Below, piece after piece: positions 57,532 to 64,000 of a stretch of DNA of 64,000 nucleotides. The stretch covers positions 229,730 to 293,729 of the forward strand of contig NZ_VCRA01000010.1 of NCBI RefSeq assembly GCF_005938385.1, in the 5' to 3' direction. The stretch comes from Paenibacillus mesophilus. GTDB taxonomy: Bacteria; Bacillota; Bacilli; Paenibacillales; NBRC-103111. Position 1 is the first letter of the stretch; each line of letters begins with the position of its first letter. A model generated the notes under the pieces. It did no database searches. It saw only the letters and a program-made list of their open reading frames with translations, and had not been told where the DNA came from. A program made the position numbers and the translations under genes.

Positions 57532-58209
57532 ATGCATTCGGACGAGCGGTTTGCCTGTCGTGCCCGGAACGGCGATGAGGATGCATTCGTCGCTTTGTTC
57601 CGACTGTACCATAACGTGGTGATATCGGTCGCTTACCGGATCGTTCGCGATGGGTATGCGGCTCAAGATATTGCACAGAAGGTTTTCATCAAAGCATTCC
57701 GCAAGCTGAGTGCTCTGGAAAACAGTCATAAAGCGTATTCTTGGCTGTATACCATGACGAAGCGTACGGCAATAGATTGGCTCCGTTATCAAAGGCGGCA
57801 GCCGTCTATACTGCATGACCGGTGTGATGTTGGCGCCGATCCGTTTCTTCTTGAAGACGATTACATACGCAAGGAGCAAAAGCTGTTGCTAGGAAACGCC
57901 TTGTCACGGTTGGACCGGCCTCACCGGGCGGCTGTCATCCTTCACGACCTGCGGGGCTATACCGCCAAAGAAATCAGCGCGATGACACAAGAATCGACGA
58001 ACACGATCGACAGCAGAATCCGCAGGGCGAGACAGAAGCTGAGGAAGGAACTGGCGCCGCATACGGCGGATCGAATTGTAGTTCCGGTGAGAACGCCTTG
58101 GCTGGATCGGCGGACGGCGTCGCCGGTACATAATCCGGAGTTCGAGAAGCATCTAGTAAAACATTCGATCTTGGCTGTGATGCTGCATATGAAACGAACC
58201 GCCGGTTAA
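57532..58209 (+). CDS. ECF RNA polymerase sigma factor
   Basis: The protein has 225 residues. Region 2 reads FVALFRLYHNVVISVAYRIVRDGYAAQDIAQKVFIKAFRKLSAL ... AYSWLYTMTKRTAIDWLRYQRR, and region 4 reads LSRLDRPHRAAVILHDLRGYTAKEISAMTQESTNTIDSRIRRARQKLRKEL. About 45 residues follow region 4 (to KHSILAVMLHMKRTAG), more than usual. No anti-sigma gene is next to it; instead a GyrI-like gene follows after 31 bases. GAAAGGGGG lies before the ATG. Confidence 0.88.
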   Translation: MHSDERFACRARNGDEDAFVALFRLYHNVVISVAYRIVRDGYAAQDIAQKVFIKAFRKLSALENSHKAYSWLYTMTKRTAIDWLRYQRRQPSILHDRCDVGADPFLLEDDYIRKEQKLLLGNALSRLDRPHRAAVILHDLRGYTAKEISAMTQESTNTIDSRIRRARQKLRKELAPHTADRIVVPVRTPWLDRRTASPVHNPEFEKHLVKHSILAVMLHMKRTAG

Positions 58210-58240
58210 GAACATAGACCGAAGAAATGAGGGTGGGGAA

Positions 58241-58720
58241 ATGGAAAACGCAAAGAATAGCCTTGAAGTGAAGCGGGTGGAGCTGCCCGAGCTGCTCATG
58301 ATCGGCATTCCGGTAAATGTATCGTTCAAGCATGGAGATTTCGGCAAAATCGGACGCAATAAAGCGGAGTTCAAGCGCAGGCTGGACGAAATCCCAAACG
58401 CCGTGAACCGGGATGAGTTTTACGCGCCTTGGTACAATTGCGAAGTGATGTTCACTTACTTCTATTGCTTGCAGGTGAGCAGCTTGGATCATATTCCCGA
58501 AGGCATGATGGGCTTCTCGATACCGGCCCACCCGTATTTGCTGGCGGAGTACGACGGGGTATATCCATTCGAACCGGACCCGTATGCAGTGATTCAACAA
58601 TATCGGGAAGAACATGGCATGAAGGTTAACAAAGAGGCGATGATACTGGAGAAATATACGTTTGCGCGCGACGGAGTCGAGGGGAAACTCGCAATTGCCG
58701 TGTATGCGCCGATCGAATAA
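58241..58720 (+). CDS. GyrI-like effector-binding protein
   Basis: The protein has 159 residues: VKRVELPELLMIGIPVNVSFKHGDFGKIGRNKAEFKRRLDEIP, then VMFTYFYCLQVSSLDHIPEGMMGFSIPAHPYLLAEYDG and QYREEHGMKVNKEAMILEKYTF. It is clearly related to the protein at 51543-52121 (shared VFTY.YC..VS.LD.IP.GM.GF..P). GAGGGTGGGG precedes the ATG. As partner of the sigma factor gene it may sense a drug-like ligand, but this is inference. Confidence 0.82.
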   Translation: MENAKNSLEVKRVELPELLMIGIPVNVSFKHGDFGKIGRNKAEFKRRLDEIPNAVNRDEFYAPWYNCEVMFTYFYCLQVSSLDHIPEGMMGFSIPAHPYLLAEYDGVYPFEPDPYAVIQQYREEHGMKVNKEAMILEKYTFARDGVEGKLAIAVYAPIE

Positions 58721-58740
58721 GGAGCAATACGGATAGCAGA

Positions 58741-58781
58741 GGGGCTTATGCAGGTTGCCGCCCGGCAGCCCGCGTAGCCCC
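58741..58781 (+). repeat. Hairpin repeat, copy R4
   Basis: GGGGCT/AGCCCC form the outer stem and GGTTGCC/GGCAGCC the inner stem. The CAGGTTGCCG core is shared with copies at 48455 and 63064. There is no T tract after it here. Confidence 0.65.
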
Positions 58782-58927
58782 TTGGCGTGGCGTATACGAC
58801 CAGCTATACGATCGGTGTGTACGGGACTATGCTGCTGCTTCCGGTGTTGGCTGAGATCGTAATCCGAACGATACTTAGAATCCCGCGCGGGATCCATCGT
58901 TTAGAACCGGTGTTACCGATAAAATAA
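58778..58927 (+). pseudogene. 3' remnant of a membrane-protein gene
   Basis: After an in-frame stop at 58775 the frame reads LGVAYTTSYTIGVYGTMLLL then PVLAEIVIRTILRIPRG...LPIK and stop: one membrane helix and a basic tail, with no start codon. A terminator (AGCGGACC / GGTCCGCT, then TTTTT) follows at 58932-58957, which suits a once-complete gene. The 307-base gap holds nothing else. Confidence 0.5.
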
Positions 58928-58931
58928 CGTC

Positions 58932-58957
58932 AGCGGACCGTCGCGGGTCCGCTTTTT
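58932..58957 (+). terminator. Rho-independent terminator
   Basis: An 8-bp perfect stem (AGCGGACC / GGTCCGCT), 6-base loop and T tract. Confidence 0.88.
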
Positions 58958-59027
58958 GATATATAATTGATATATTTCAACCAGGTGAAGCCCGGCCAAG
59001 TCCGCGGCGCTCAAGGAGGTTCATGCA

Positions 59028-59747
59028 ATGATCGATATTCATTGTCACCTATTGGACGGGATTGACGATGGGGCCAAGACTTTTGAGGAATCCGTGGAAA
59101 TGGCGCGTCTTGCTTATGAAGACGGGATAAGGCATATTATCGCCACACCCCATTTCTGCAGCAGCTTCATGACCGAACGAACCGTTCAACTGCATAAAAT
59201 CGCACGGTTGCAGCGGGAGCTGGACCGGCAAGGGATAGCTGTTACGGTCTCCCCGGGCAGCGAAGTGAGGCTGGAGAGCGCGGCATATGTTTACGAGCAT
59301 GCCGACCGGAATCATTTCTTCTACTTGGATGCCGCCCGTCGCTTCGTGCTGCTGGAGCAGCGATGGTGCGGGTATAGCGAAGATACGGAGCAAGTGGTGA
59401 AATGGTTTTTGGAGCAAGGGACGACACCCATTATTCCGCATCCGGAACGGCACCCTTTTTTCAGGGATAACGCACAGCTGTTAACAAACCTGATTGCTCT
59501 CGGCGCTTGGACGCAAGTGACGGCTGATAGTCTGCTCGGGAAAAACGGCACAGAAGCCGAAGCGTTCGGACGTTGGCTCCTTAAGCACGATCATGTGCAT
59601 ACGTTGGCGACCGACGCTCATAATACGGTCCGCCGGCCGAATCTGTCTGACGGATTCCGCGTTGTGGCAGAGACGGCGGGAGAACATCGCGTACAGCAAA
59701 TATTGGAGTGTATGAACTCTATTGTTGCGGTGCAGAACCGGAGTTGA
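59028..59747 (+). CDS. CpsB/YwqE-type PHP-domain tyrosine phosphatase
   Basis: The protein has 239 residues. PHP metal motifs: N-terminal MIDIHCHLLDGIDDGAKTFEESVEMARLA, IRHIIATPHF, IIPHPERHPFF and LATDAHN. These Mn-dependent enzymes dephosphorylate BY-kinases that control exopolysaccharide export. AAGGAGG precedes the ATG. Here there is no kinase, Wzz-like protein or polysaccharide gene next to it, so it is detached from its usual cps/eps locus. It is followed after 14 bases by a VOC gene. Confidence 0.9.
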   Translation: MIDIHCHLLDGIDDGAKTFEESVEMARLAYEDGIRHIIATPHFCSSFMTERTVQLHKIARLQRELDRQGIAVTVSPGSEVRLESAAYVYEHADRNHFFYLDAARRFVLLEQRWCGYSEDTEQVVKWFLEQGTTPIIPHPERHPFFRDNAQLLTNLIALGAWTQVTADSLLGKNGTEAEAFGRWLLKHDHVHTLATDAHNTVRRPNLSDGFRVVAETAGEHRVQQILECMNSIVAVQNRS

Positions 59748-59761
59748 TCGGGGGAAAAACT

Positions 59762-60550
59762 GTGAGTCTGCTGCGTATGAAAGACATCTATTTGCCTGTT
59801 ACGGATCTTGAACGCTCGATAGCCTGGTTTCATCGTATCTTCGATGTGGACATCGAAAAGCGCCAAGAGAAGACAGCCCAAATCAACTTTGGAAATCATA
59901 GCGGTATTATAGTAACGGAGTCGATTCAGCTTAATGATTATGCGCATATTCCATTTAATTTAGAATCCAGTAATATGGTCAAATCGCTGTCCAAGCTGAT
60001 CCAAAAAGGGGTAAGGGTATCCAAATCGTCCATTACGGACGGTTTCCACTGTTTTGATTTTTTTGATCCCGATGGGAATAGAATCGGGCTTGTCGGCAGT
60101 GAAGTCCCCGGCCATATCGACCAAGATGAGAATATCGCCGTATGTGCGACGTTTCTGGCTGTGAGAGAAATCGACAAAGTCATAGACTGGTACGGCGATA
60201 CTTTCGATCTTGCCTTCAGACGATGGACGTTTACGGGTGGAGCCGGGTATAACAGCGATACATACGAACATGATTATACGATTAAATATGCGGCTTCCAA
60301 TTTTCCGCAATGGGGAGGAATAGCTCTCGCAGAAACACCCAAAATGTCTCGGTTATTTAGCAGGGTATACACAATCCAAGCTTCGGATGCTTGCGAGTTA
60401 TACAGAAAGCTGCAGGCGAAAGGGGTGCAGGTAAGTAAGCTTCAAGAAAATAGCGATAACATTTTTTTCGAATTTACGGACATCGAGGGTAACAGGGTAG
60501 GGATAATCGAGGTGCTGTCGCATTGCCCAAGCGTCGACGGGACGGCGTAG
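59762..60550 (+). CDS. Two-domain VOC-family protein
   Basis: The protein has 262 residues from GTG 59762 (GGGGG seven bases upstream); ATG 59777 is an alternative. Domain 1 (about 5-125): MKDIYLPVTDLERSIAWFHRIFDVDIEK ... HCFDFFDPDGNRIGLVGSE. Domain 2 (about 135-255): TFLAVREIDKVIDWYGDTFDLAFRRW ... IFFEFTDIEGNRVGIIEVLS. It is a metal- or ligand-binding glyoxalase-fold protein of unknown substrate. It differs enough from the VOC protein at 52882 not to be a recent copy. Confidence 0.82.
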   Translation: MSLLRMKDIYLPVTDLERSIAWFHRIFDVDIEKRQEKTAQINFGNHSGIIVTESIQLNDYAHIPFNLESSNMVKSLSKLIQKGVRVSKSSITDGFHCFDFFDPDGNRIGLVGSEVPGHIDQDENIAVCATFLAVREIDKVIDWYGDTFDLAFRRWTFTGGAGYNSDTYEHDYTIKYAASNFPQWGGIALAETPKMSRLFSRVYTIQASDACELYRKLQAKGVQVSKLQENSDNIFFEFTDIEGNRVGIIEVLSHCPSVDGTA

Positions 60551-60563
60551 CATCCGGACGACA

Positions 60564-60591
60564 ATCAGACCGGGAGGCTTCCCGGCCTGAT
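60564..60591. terminator. Bidirectional terminator
   Basis: ATCAGACCGGG pairs with CCCGGCCTGAT (one G-T) over a 6-base loop between convergent genes. Confidence 0.75.
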
Positions 60592-60601
60592 ACAACTACT
60601 C

Positions 60602-62044
60602 TTACTGCTCTCCAACCTCCTCGATCGGGATGACTACCTCGAACGGGGCGATGATCTTGTCATAGCTGTAGTCCACGATCGTGAACGTCAGCGGGCTGAC
60701 AAAATTCGTATCCGGAGTTTTAAATTCATACCGGCTGCCCCCGTCATTCGTACCGCTTTGACCGGAGCTTCCGAGCAGTCGTCTGCCTGCGGCATCGGTA
60801 TCCGGCCTCAGGATGATCGGTCGCAGGTCGGTTTTCGGGTGATCCGGCTTGTCCATCGTGAATACCAGTTCGTAAGCATCCGGCCAGAAACGGCTCGTTA
60901 CGACGGTGATATCCTCCAGTTTCAGCCGGTCGGTCGGGCTCTGAAGCAGCTGTTTCTTCTGCACGTCGACCGTTACTTGAAGCCGGTTCTTCTCCAATGC
61001 GCGCACGCGGGAGGCGTACAAGGTCAACGACCGCGGTGTTTCGAAGTACATGCTTTCAAAGTAAACCGCCCGAACATCCGACGCAAATTCCGGGGAAACG
61101 ATCTCCATGTCGAGCTGCGCCCACTCCCGACCTGTGTCGTCTACGAGCCGCAAATCGTCGATGCCGAATATTTGCTTCTCATTCTGCGCATCGAATTCGT
61201 AATCCAACTGAACGACGGTAGGATACAACGTCGCCTGGCGGAAATGAATCCGCTGCCCGCCGACCGTGACCGTCTGCCGGATCGGCAGCGTCTTCCGCTC
61301 GCCGTAAAATTTCTCGCGATCCACCGGCAGCTCGACGACCCATTCGCCCATCAAAGGAATGCTTCTGCCGAGCTGTACCGGCTCGGCGCTCATCCCGGCC
61401 TTGAGCTTGATACGGGACGGGAGCTGCTGCGGGGTATTGAAGCGGAACTCGCTCTTGCCTTGAATCGTGTTGCCCTTCCGCATCAGATCCGCTCCCGTCG
61501 GCCATACCGATTTGTCGTATCGGCCGACGACCGGTAATCGGTTATCCAACCCAAAACTACCTTCCTGCGCATCGTAGAACTCGATTCCCCCCAGACTTAC
61601 GTCGACGTATTTCTTCTCGTCGTAGCGCAGCGTGTAGAACAGCACGACTCTCCATTCGTCGGCGATCATGCTGTCTATCGTCAAGGTGATGCCGTCCCGA
61701 TCCGCCGAAGCGGCAACATGCTGGATATAATCGTGCCGGGCGGCCAATTGGATGCTGCGGTCTGCCCGCACCTTCTCCACCAGCTGCTGCAGCAGTGGAA
61801 TGTGGCTTAAGCCGGAAGCCACGACCGGAGAGAAACGGATCATCCCGATAAGACCGATCAGCAGCACCAGAACCGCCGCGGTTCCATAGTAAACCGAACG
61901 TTTGACCGCTCGTATAAGCCTGTATCGCCTCCGGAATGTTCGCCCTTTGCTTATACCTGCACGGATATAGTCCACCGCCTGATCGGGCACGCGAATATCC
62001 CCGGGCGGTGAAAGCATCTCCTCCACCTTCCGCATATCCTCCAT
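60602..62044 (-). CDS. Anti-sigma-type membrane protein, DUF4179 family
   Basis: The protein has 480 residues. A cytoplasmic N terminus of about 50 residues (MEDMRKVEEMLSPPGDIRVPDQAVDYIRAGISKG) is followed by one membrane helix (VYYGTAAVLVLLIGLIGMIRFS) and a large outer part with DUF4179-like ITLTIDSMIADEWRVVLFYTLR. Several beta-sandwich-like repeats follow. Its start overlaps the sigma-factor stop by one base (TGATG). By family knowledge it holds the sigma factor inactive until an envelope signal arrives. It is longer than the SigV partner RsiV and lacks the RsiV lysozyme-binding domain name marks. Confidence 0.82.
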   Translation of the reverse strand: MEDMRKVEEMLSPPGDIRVPDQAVDYIRAGISKGRTFRRRYRLIRAVKRSVYYGTAAVLVLLIGLIGMIRFSPVVASGLSHIPLLQQLVEKVRADRSIQLAARHDYIQHVAASADRDGITLTIDSMIADEWRVVLFYTLRYDEKKYVDVSLGGIEFYDAQEGSFGLDNRLPVVGRYDKSVWPTGADLMRKGNTIQGKSEFRFNTPQQLPSRIKLKAGMSAEPVQLGRSIPLMGEWVVELPVDREKFYGERKTLPIRQTVTVGGQRIHFRQATLYPTVVQLDYEFDAQNEKQIFGIDDLRLVDDTGREWAQLDMEIVSPEFASDVRAVYFESMYFETPRSLTLYASRVRALEKNRLQVTVDVQKKQLLQSPTDRLKLEDITVVTSRFWPDAYELVFTMDKPDHPKTDLRPIILRPDTDAAGRRLLGSSGQSGTNDGGSRYEFKTPDTNFVSPLTFTIVDYSYDKIIAPFEVVIPIEEVGEQ

Positions 62045-62556
62045 CAGAGCCCGCCCTCCTTTCCCACTGTGCTGCGCAGCGTCGACAGCGCTTTATGCAG
62101 CCACGATTTTACCGTCCCGACCGGACAGTCCATAATATCGGAAATTTCCGTCAAAGTATGACCCTCGTAATACTTTAAAATGACGACCTGCTTCCAACGC
62201 GGGTCCAAACGCTCCAGCTCTTGCTCCAAAATATACTTGAGTTCGCGGTGTTCCTCCGTATAAGCGATCTCGGGCACGTCCTGCGGGGTGAACCTTTTTT
62301 TTCGCTTCAGCTCATCCATGCAAACGTTCAGCATAATGCGGACGATCCAAGTGGAGAAGAACTCCGGTTGCTTGAGTGTACCGAGCTTGGCATAAGCTCT
62401 GCAGCTTGTTTCCTGAAGCGCCTCCAGCGCATCCGGCTCATTTCTCAGATAGATCCATGCAATGCGGTACAGCTTATTCATATGAAGCTGCAGCAATTCG
62501 AAGACCGCCTGCTCGTCTCCATTCTGGGCAAGTCTCACCAACCTGGGCAAATCCAA
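62044..62556 (-). CDS. ECF RNA polymerase sigma factor, SigV-like
   Basis: The protein has 170 residues from TTG 62556 (GGAGGAG five bases upstream). Region 2: VFELLQLHMNKLYRIAWIYLRNEPDALEALQETSCRAYAKLGTLKQPEFFSTWIVRIMLNVCMDELKRKKR. Region 4: ERLDPRWKQVVILKYYEGHTLTEISDIMDCPVGTVKSWLHKALSTLR. It is coupled to the DUF4179 protein. No clear autoregulatory ECF promoter was found in the 119 bases before the start. Confidence 0.92.
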   Translation of the reverse strand: MDLPRLVRLAQNGDEQAVFELLQLHMNKLYRIAWIYLRNEPDALEALQETSCRAYAKLGTLKQPEFFSTWIVRIMLNVCMDELKRKKRFTPQDVPEIAYTEEHRELKYILEQELERLDPRWKQVVILKYYEGHTLTEISDIMDCPVGTVKSWLHKALSTLRSTVGKEGGL

Positions 62557-62675
62557 AGCTTCTCCTCCTTCCGGCGCTCTCGCGTTCCAATATTTGTTAG
62601 ACTGCGCAGCAGGCCAAACGGTTTTACGCGATCCATAACATTCAACCTGTTCGGGTTCTTCCCCGATATGCTACT

Positions 62676-63017
62676 ATGGAGGGGATTACTACGGATATGT
62701 CGGCCGAATATTTCGCCGAGCTGAAGGAAACGACGAATCGTTTGGTGGAAGAAACGAAAGGCCGACCTATCGAAGAGCTGGACCGGATGATGACTCGATT
62801 GAGCGACCGCTTCAGAGACTACATTGCGGAGTATGAGGATATTGAAGCGATATGCCCGTCCGGGGAGTTTAAAGCCCGGTACGCGGATTTCATCCAGCAC
62901 CTCGTCAATCACGGGACGTACCATCGGGGGAATGTCACTGCCATGCTCAGACAGCTTGGGCATCCGGGTACGCCGACCGATTTTGGCTACTACTTGTATA
63001 TTTGTAACCAATCATGA
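62676..63017 (+). pseudogene. Truncated DinB-family protein gene
   Basis: The frame encodes about 113 residues ending ...ADFIQHLVNHGTYHRGNVTAMLRQLGHPGTPTDFGYYLYICNQS, the standard C terminus of DinB four-helix-bundle proteins with its HxxxHR metal ligands. Family members have about 155-165 residues. Here the first helix and its first metal His are missing, and there is no good ribosome binding site before the ATG. It is probably a broken gene; a short functional form is possible but less likely. Confidence 0.65.
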
Positions 63018-63063
63018 CGATATAGAGGCCAGCGGGAAATAGCGTGAAATGCGGAATTGGAGG

Positions 63064-63106
63064 GCTGTAACAGGTTGCCGGCAGGCTGCTTGTTGCAGCT
63101 CTTTTT
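63064..63106 (+). repeat. Hairpin repeat, copy R3
   Basis: GCTGTAACA pairs with TGTTGCAGC, with CAGGTTGCCGGCAGGC inside, then TTTTT. It can serve as the terminator of the DinB fragment. It shares its core with copies at 48455, 51084 and 58741. Confidence 0.7.
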
Positions 63107-63208
63107 CAAATTCAACGGCCGGTCAAGCTTCTTGTTGTTCGTTGCCAGATATGTTACAACAAATAATAATAATAGCTATTTCTTACATCCATGCAAGGAG
63201 GACTGGCA

Positions 63209-63637
63209 ATGGATTGGAATTATTACGATACGTTCATCACGATCGCGGCGGATTGTCCTGCCGTCACGGGAACGGTGCCTCCCGACAAGAAGGATGGCAA
63301 GACGAAGGCGGGAATCGAATTCCAGTTGGTTTACGAACATCCGTACGAATACACCCAGGAAGATCTTCTGTATGAAGTCCATGTCCGGCACAAGGGAATT
63401 CCGCAAGAGGAGCTGGCTGCGAAGGGAACTCAAATCAGGGATGAATTTTTCCAGAAGCCGATGGCCTGCTTGAGGGCATCGATGCTGCCCAAGAAATTCG
63501 GTTGGGGCATTCATTTTAATAAGGAAGGGAAAATGGCGCTCGTTCCGATGGAGTCGGACCTTTATCAGCAGTTCATCGAAAGCGGCAAAGGAGACGTTAA
63601 GCTGCTGCCGGCGATGCGGAACAGCCGGGGGAAGTAG
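63209..63637 (+). CDS. DUF6157 family protein
   Basis: The protein has 142 residues from ATG 63209 (CAAGGAGGACTGGC upstream). MDWNYYDTFITIAADCPAVTGTVPPDK..GKTKAGIEFQLVYEHPYEYTQEDLLYEVHV and FFQKPMACLRASMLPKKFGWGIHFNKEGKMALVPMESDLYQQF are the family pattern. It is a single-domain cytoplasmic protein common in Bacilli and of unknown function. It stands alone. Confidence 0.85.
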   Translation: MDWNYYDTFITIAADCPAVTGTVPPDKKDGKTKAGIEFQLVYEHPYEYTQEDLLYEVHVRHKGIPQEELAAKGTQIRDEFFQKPMACLRASMLPKKFGWGIHFNKEGKMALVPMESDLYQQFIESGKGDVKLLPAMRNSRGK

Positions 63638-64000
63638 GGGAATCGGTGCAAGAAGCACAGTCAATTGCGATAAGAAAAACGTCTATCGACGTACTTCAAG
63701 GATGAGCGACCGCTACTCTCACCCCAAAAAGTGACGCTATCCTTCGAAGATTACGCCGGGTACTTTTCGGGGACCCCGAACAGCGGAAGTTTCTCTTGGT
63801 AAAGAAAGTCTCACTTCGCTTTAACGCTTTAGCGAAGTTAAACTTTCTTTATCGATAAGAAAAAGCCGGGCGATGCCCGGCTTCAGGCTGTTTATAAAGC
63901 CTAGTTTTTCGAGCTAGTCTGGATCAAGAATGTATAACTCTGAGACGTCTCTAACCAGAAACAGAAAAGATCGCCCTACCTGGCTAGCTTGGCCAGATGG
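63638..64000. other. Terminal non-coding stretch with three hairpins
   Basis: No gene is visible in the last 363 bases. Inverted repeats: CCCCAAAAAGT/ACTTTTCGGGG at 63722-63772 (one mismatch); AAAGAAAGT/ACTTTCTTT with inner ACTTCGCT/AGCGAAGT at 63801-63850; AAGCCGGGC/GCCCGGCTT at 63863-63883. The last has an A tract on its left, so it should end a leftward transcript coming from beyond the window. Confidence 0.55.

Noticed and set aside
48455..63106. Hairpin repeats as integron attC sites
   Set aside because: The RYYYAAC and GTTRRRY core boxes are not present in the right places, genes between copies lie in both orientations and have their own promoters, and no integrase is seen.

Overview
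The window looks like chromosome from a spore-former of the Paenibacillaceae (Paenibacillus/Cohnella type). Reasons: moderately high GC, strong AAGGAGG ribosome binding sites with many TTG and GTG starts, LplC-type sugar permeases and lipoprotein sugar-binding proteins, AraC regulators, a Bce-type peptide-antibiotic module, a yybP-ykoY riboswitch on a TerC gene, an S-layer-homology protein, and a SigV-like sigma factor with a DUF4179 partner. I see no tRNA, rRNA, CRISPR array, intact insertion sequence or phage gene.

Layout. 0-8 kb: tail of a sugar permease, a GT-C-type membrane glycosyltransferase, then a BceRS-like two-component system and a BceAB-like ABC transporter. A small convergent Cys-rich gene lies between them, and a BceR-type motif stands before the transporter. 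8-12 kb: an EamA exporter and a pair of full-length ABC exporters. 12-20 kb: amino-sugar and cell-wall-sugar genes (murQ, a DUF4434 protein, a ROK kinase; on the other strand nanE, an FAD oxidoreductase and an alpha/alpha-toroid protein), with cysK between. 20-22.3 kb: a deletion scar joining a sensor-regulator that has lost its DNA-binding end to the last part of a sugar-binding protein. 22.3-26 kb: Mn riboswitch, TerC, and a large secreted beta-propeller protein. 26-35 kb: two AraC regulators, a second FAD oxidoreductase, two sugar-binding lipoproteins without permeases, and a Tat-exported beta-helix protein. Two 69-bp near-copies lie before the second binding-protein gene and the beta-helix gene. 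35-40 kb: a SWIM-SNF2 pair (YwqB/YwqA type) and a GNAT enzyme. 40-43 kb: an operon resembling E. coli yjfLMC (lipoprotein, glutathionylspermidine-synthase-like ATP-grasp enzyme, DUF350 protein).

43.4-63.6 kb is accessory in character: a rhodanese gene, two decayed copies of that gene's 3' end further on, an AraC remnant, an AT-rich propeller glycosidase-like gene, an alpha/beta hydrolase, an SLH protein, and then many small detoxification or resistance genes. These include three VOC-domain loci (one a fragment), an ANT(2'')-like nucleotidyltransferase, a streptothricin acetyltransferase, a MerR regulator with a 19-bp-spacer promoter, two GyrI-like proteins, two ECF sigma factors, a CpsB-type phosphatase and a truncated DinB. 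Four copies of a hairpin repeat lie in this part, each beside a broken gene.

The most unusual observations are the repeated rhodanese tails with hairpin repeats at cassette-like boundaries, the paired operator-like blocks at 31.8 and 34.0 kb, the regulator/binding-protein deletion scar, and the BceR and MerR promoter signatures. No single locus can be called a wholly new system from sequence alone.
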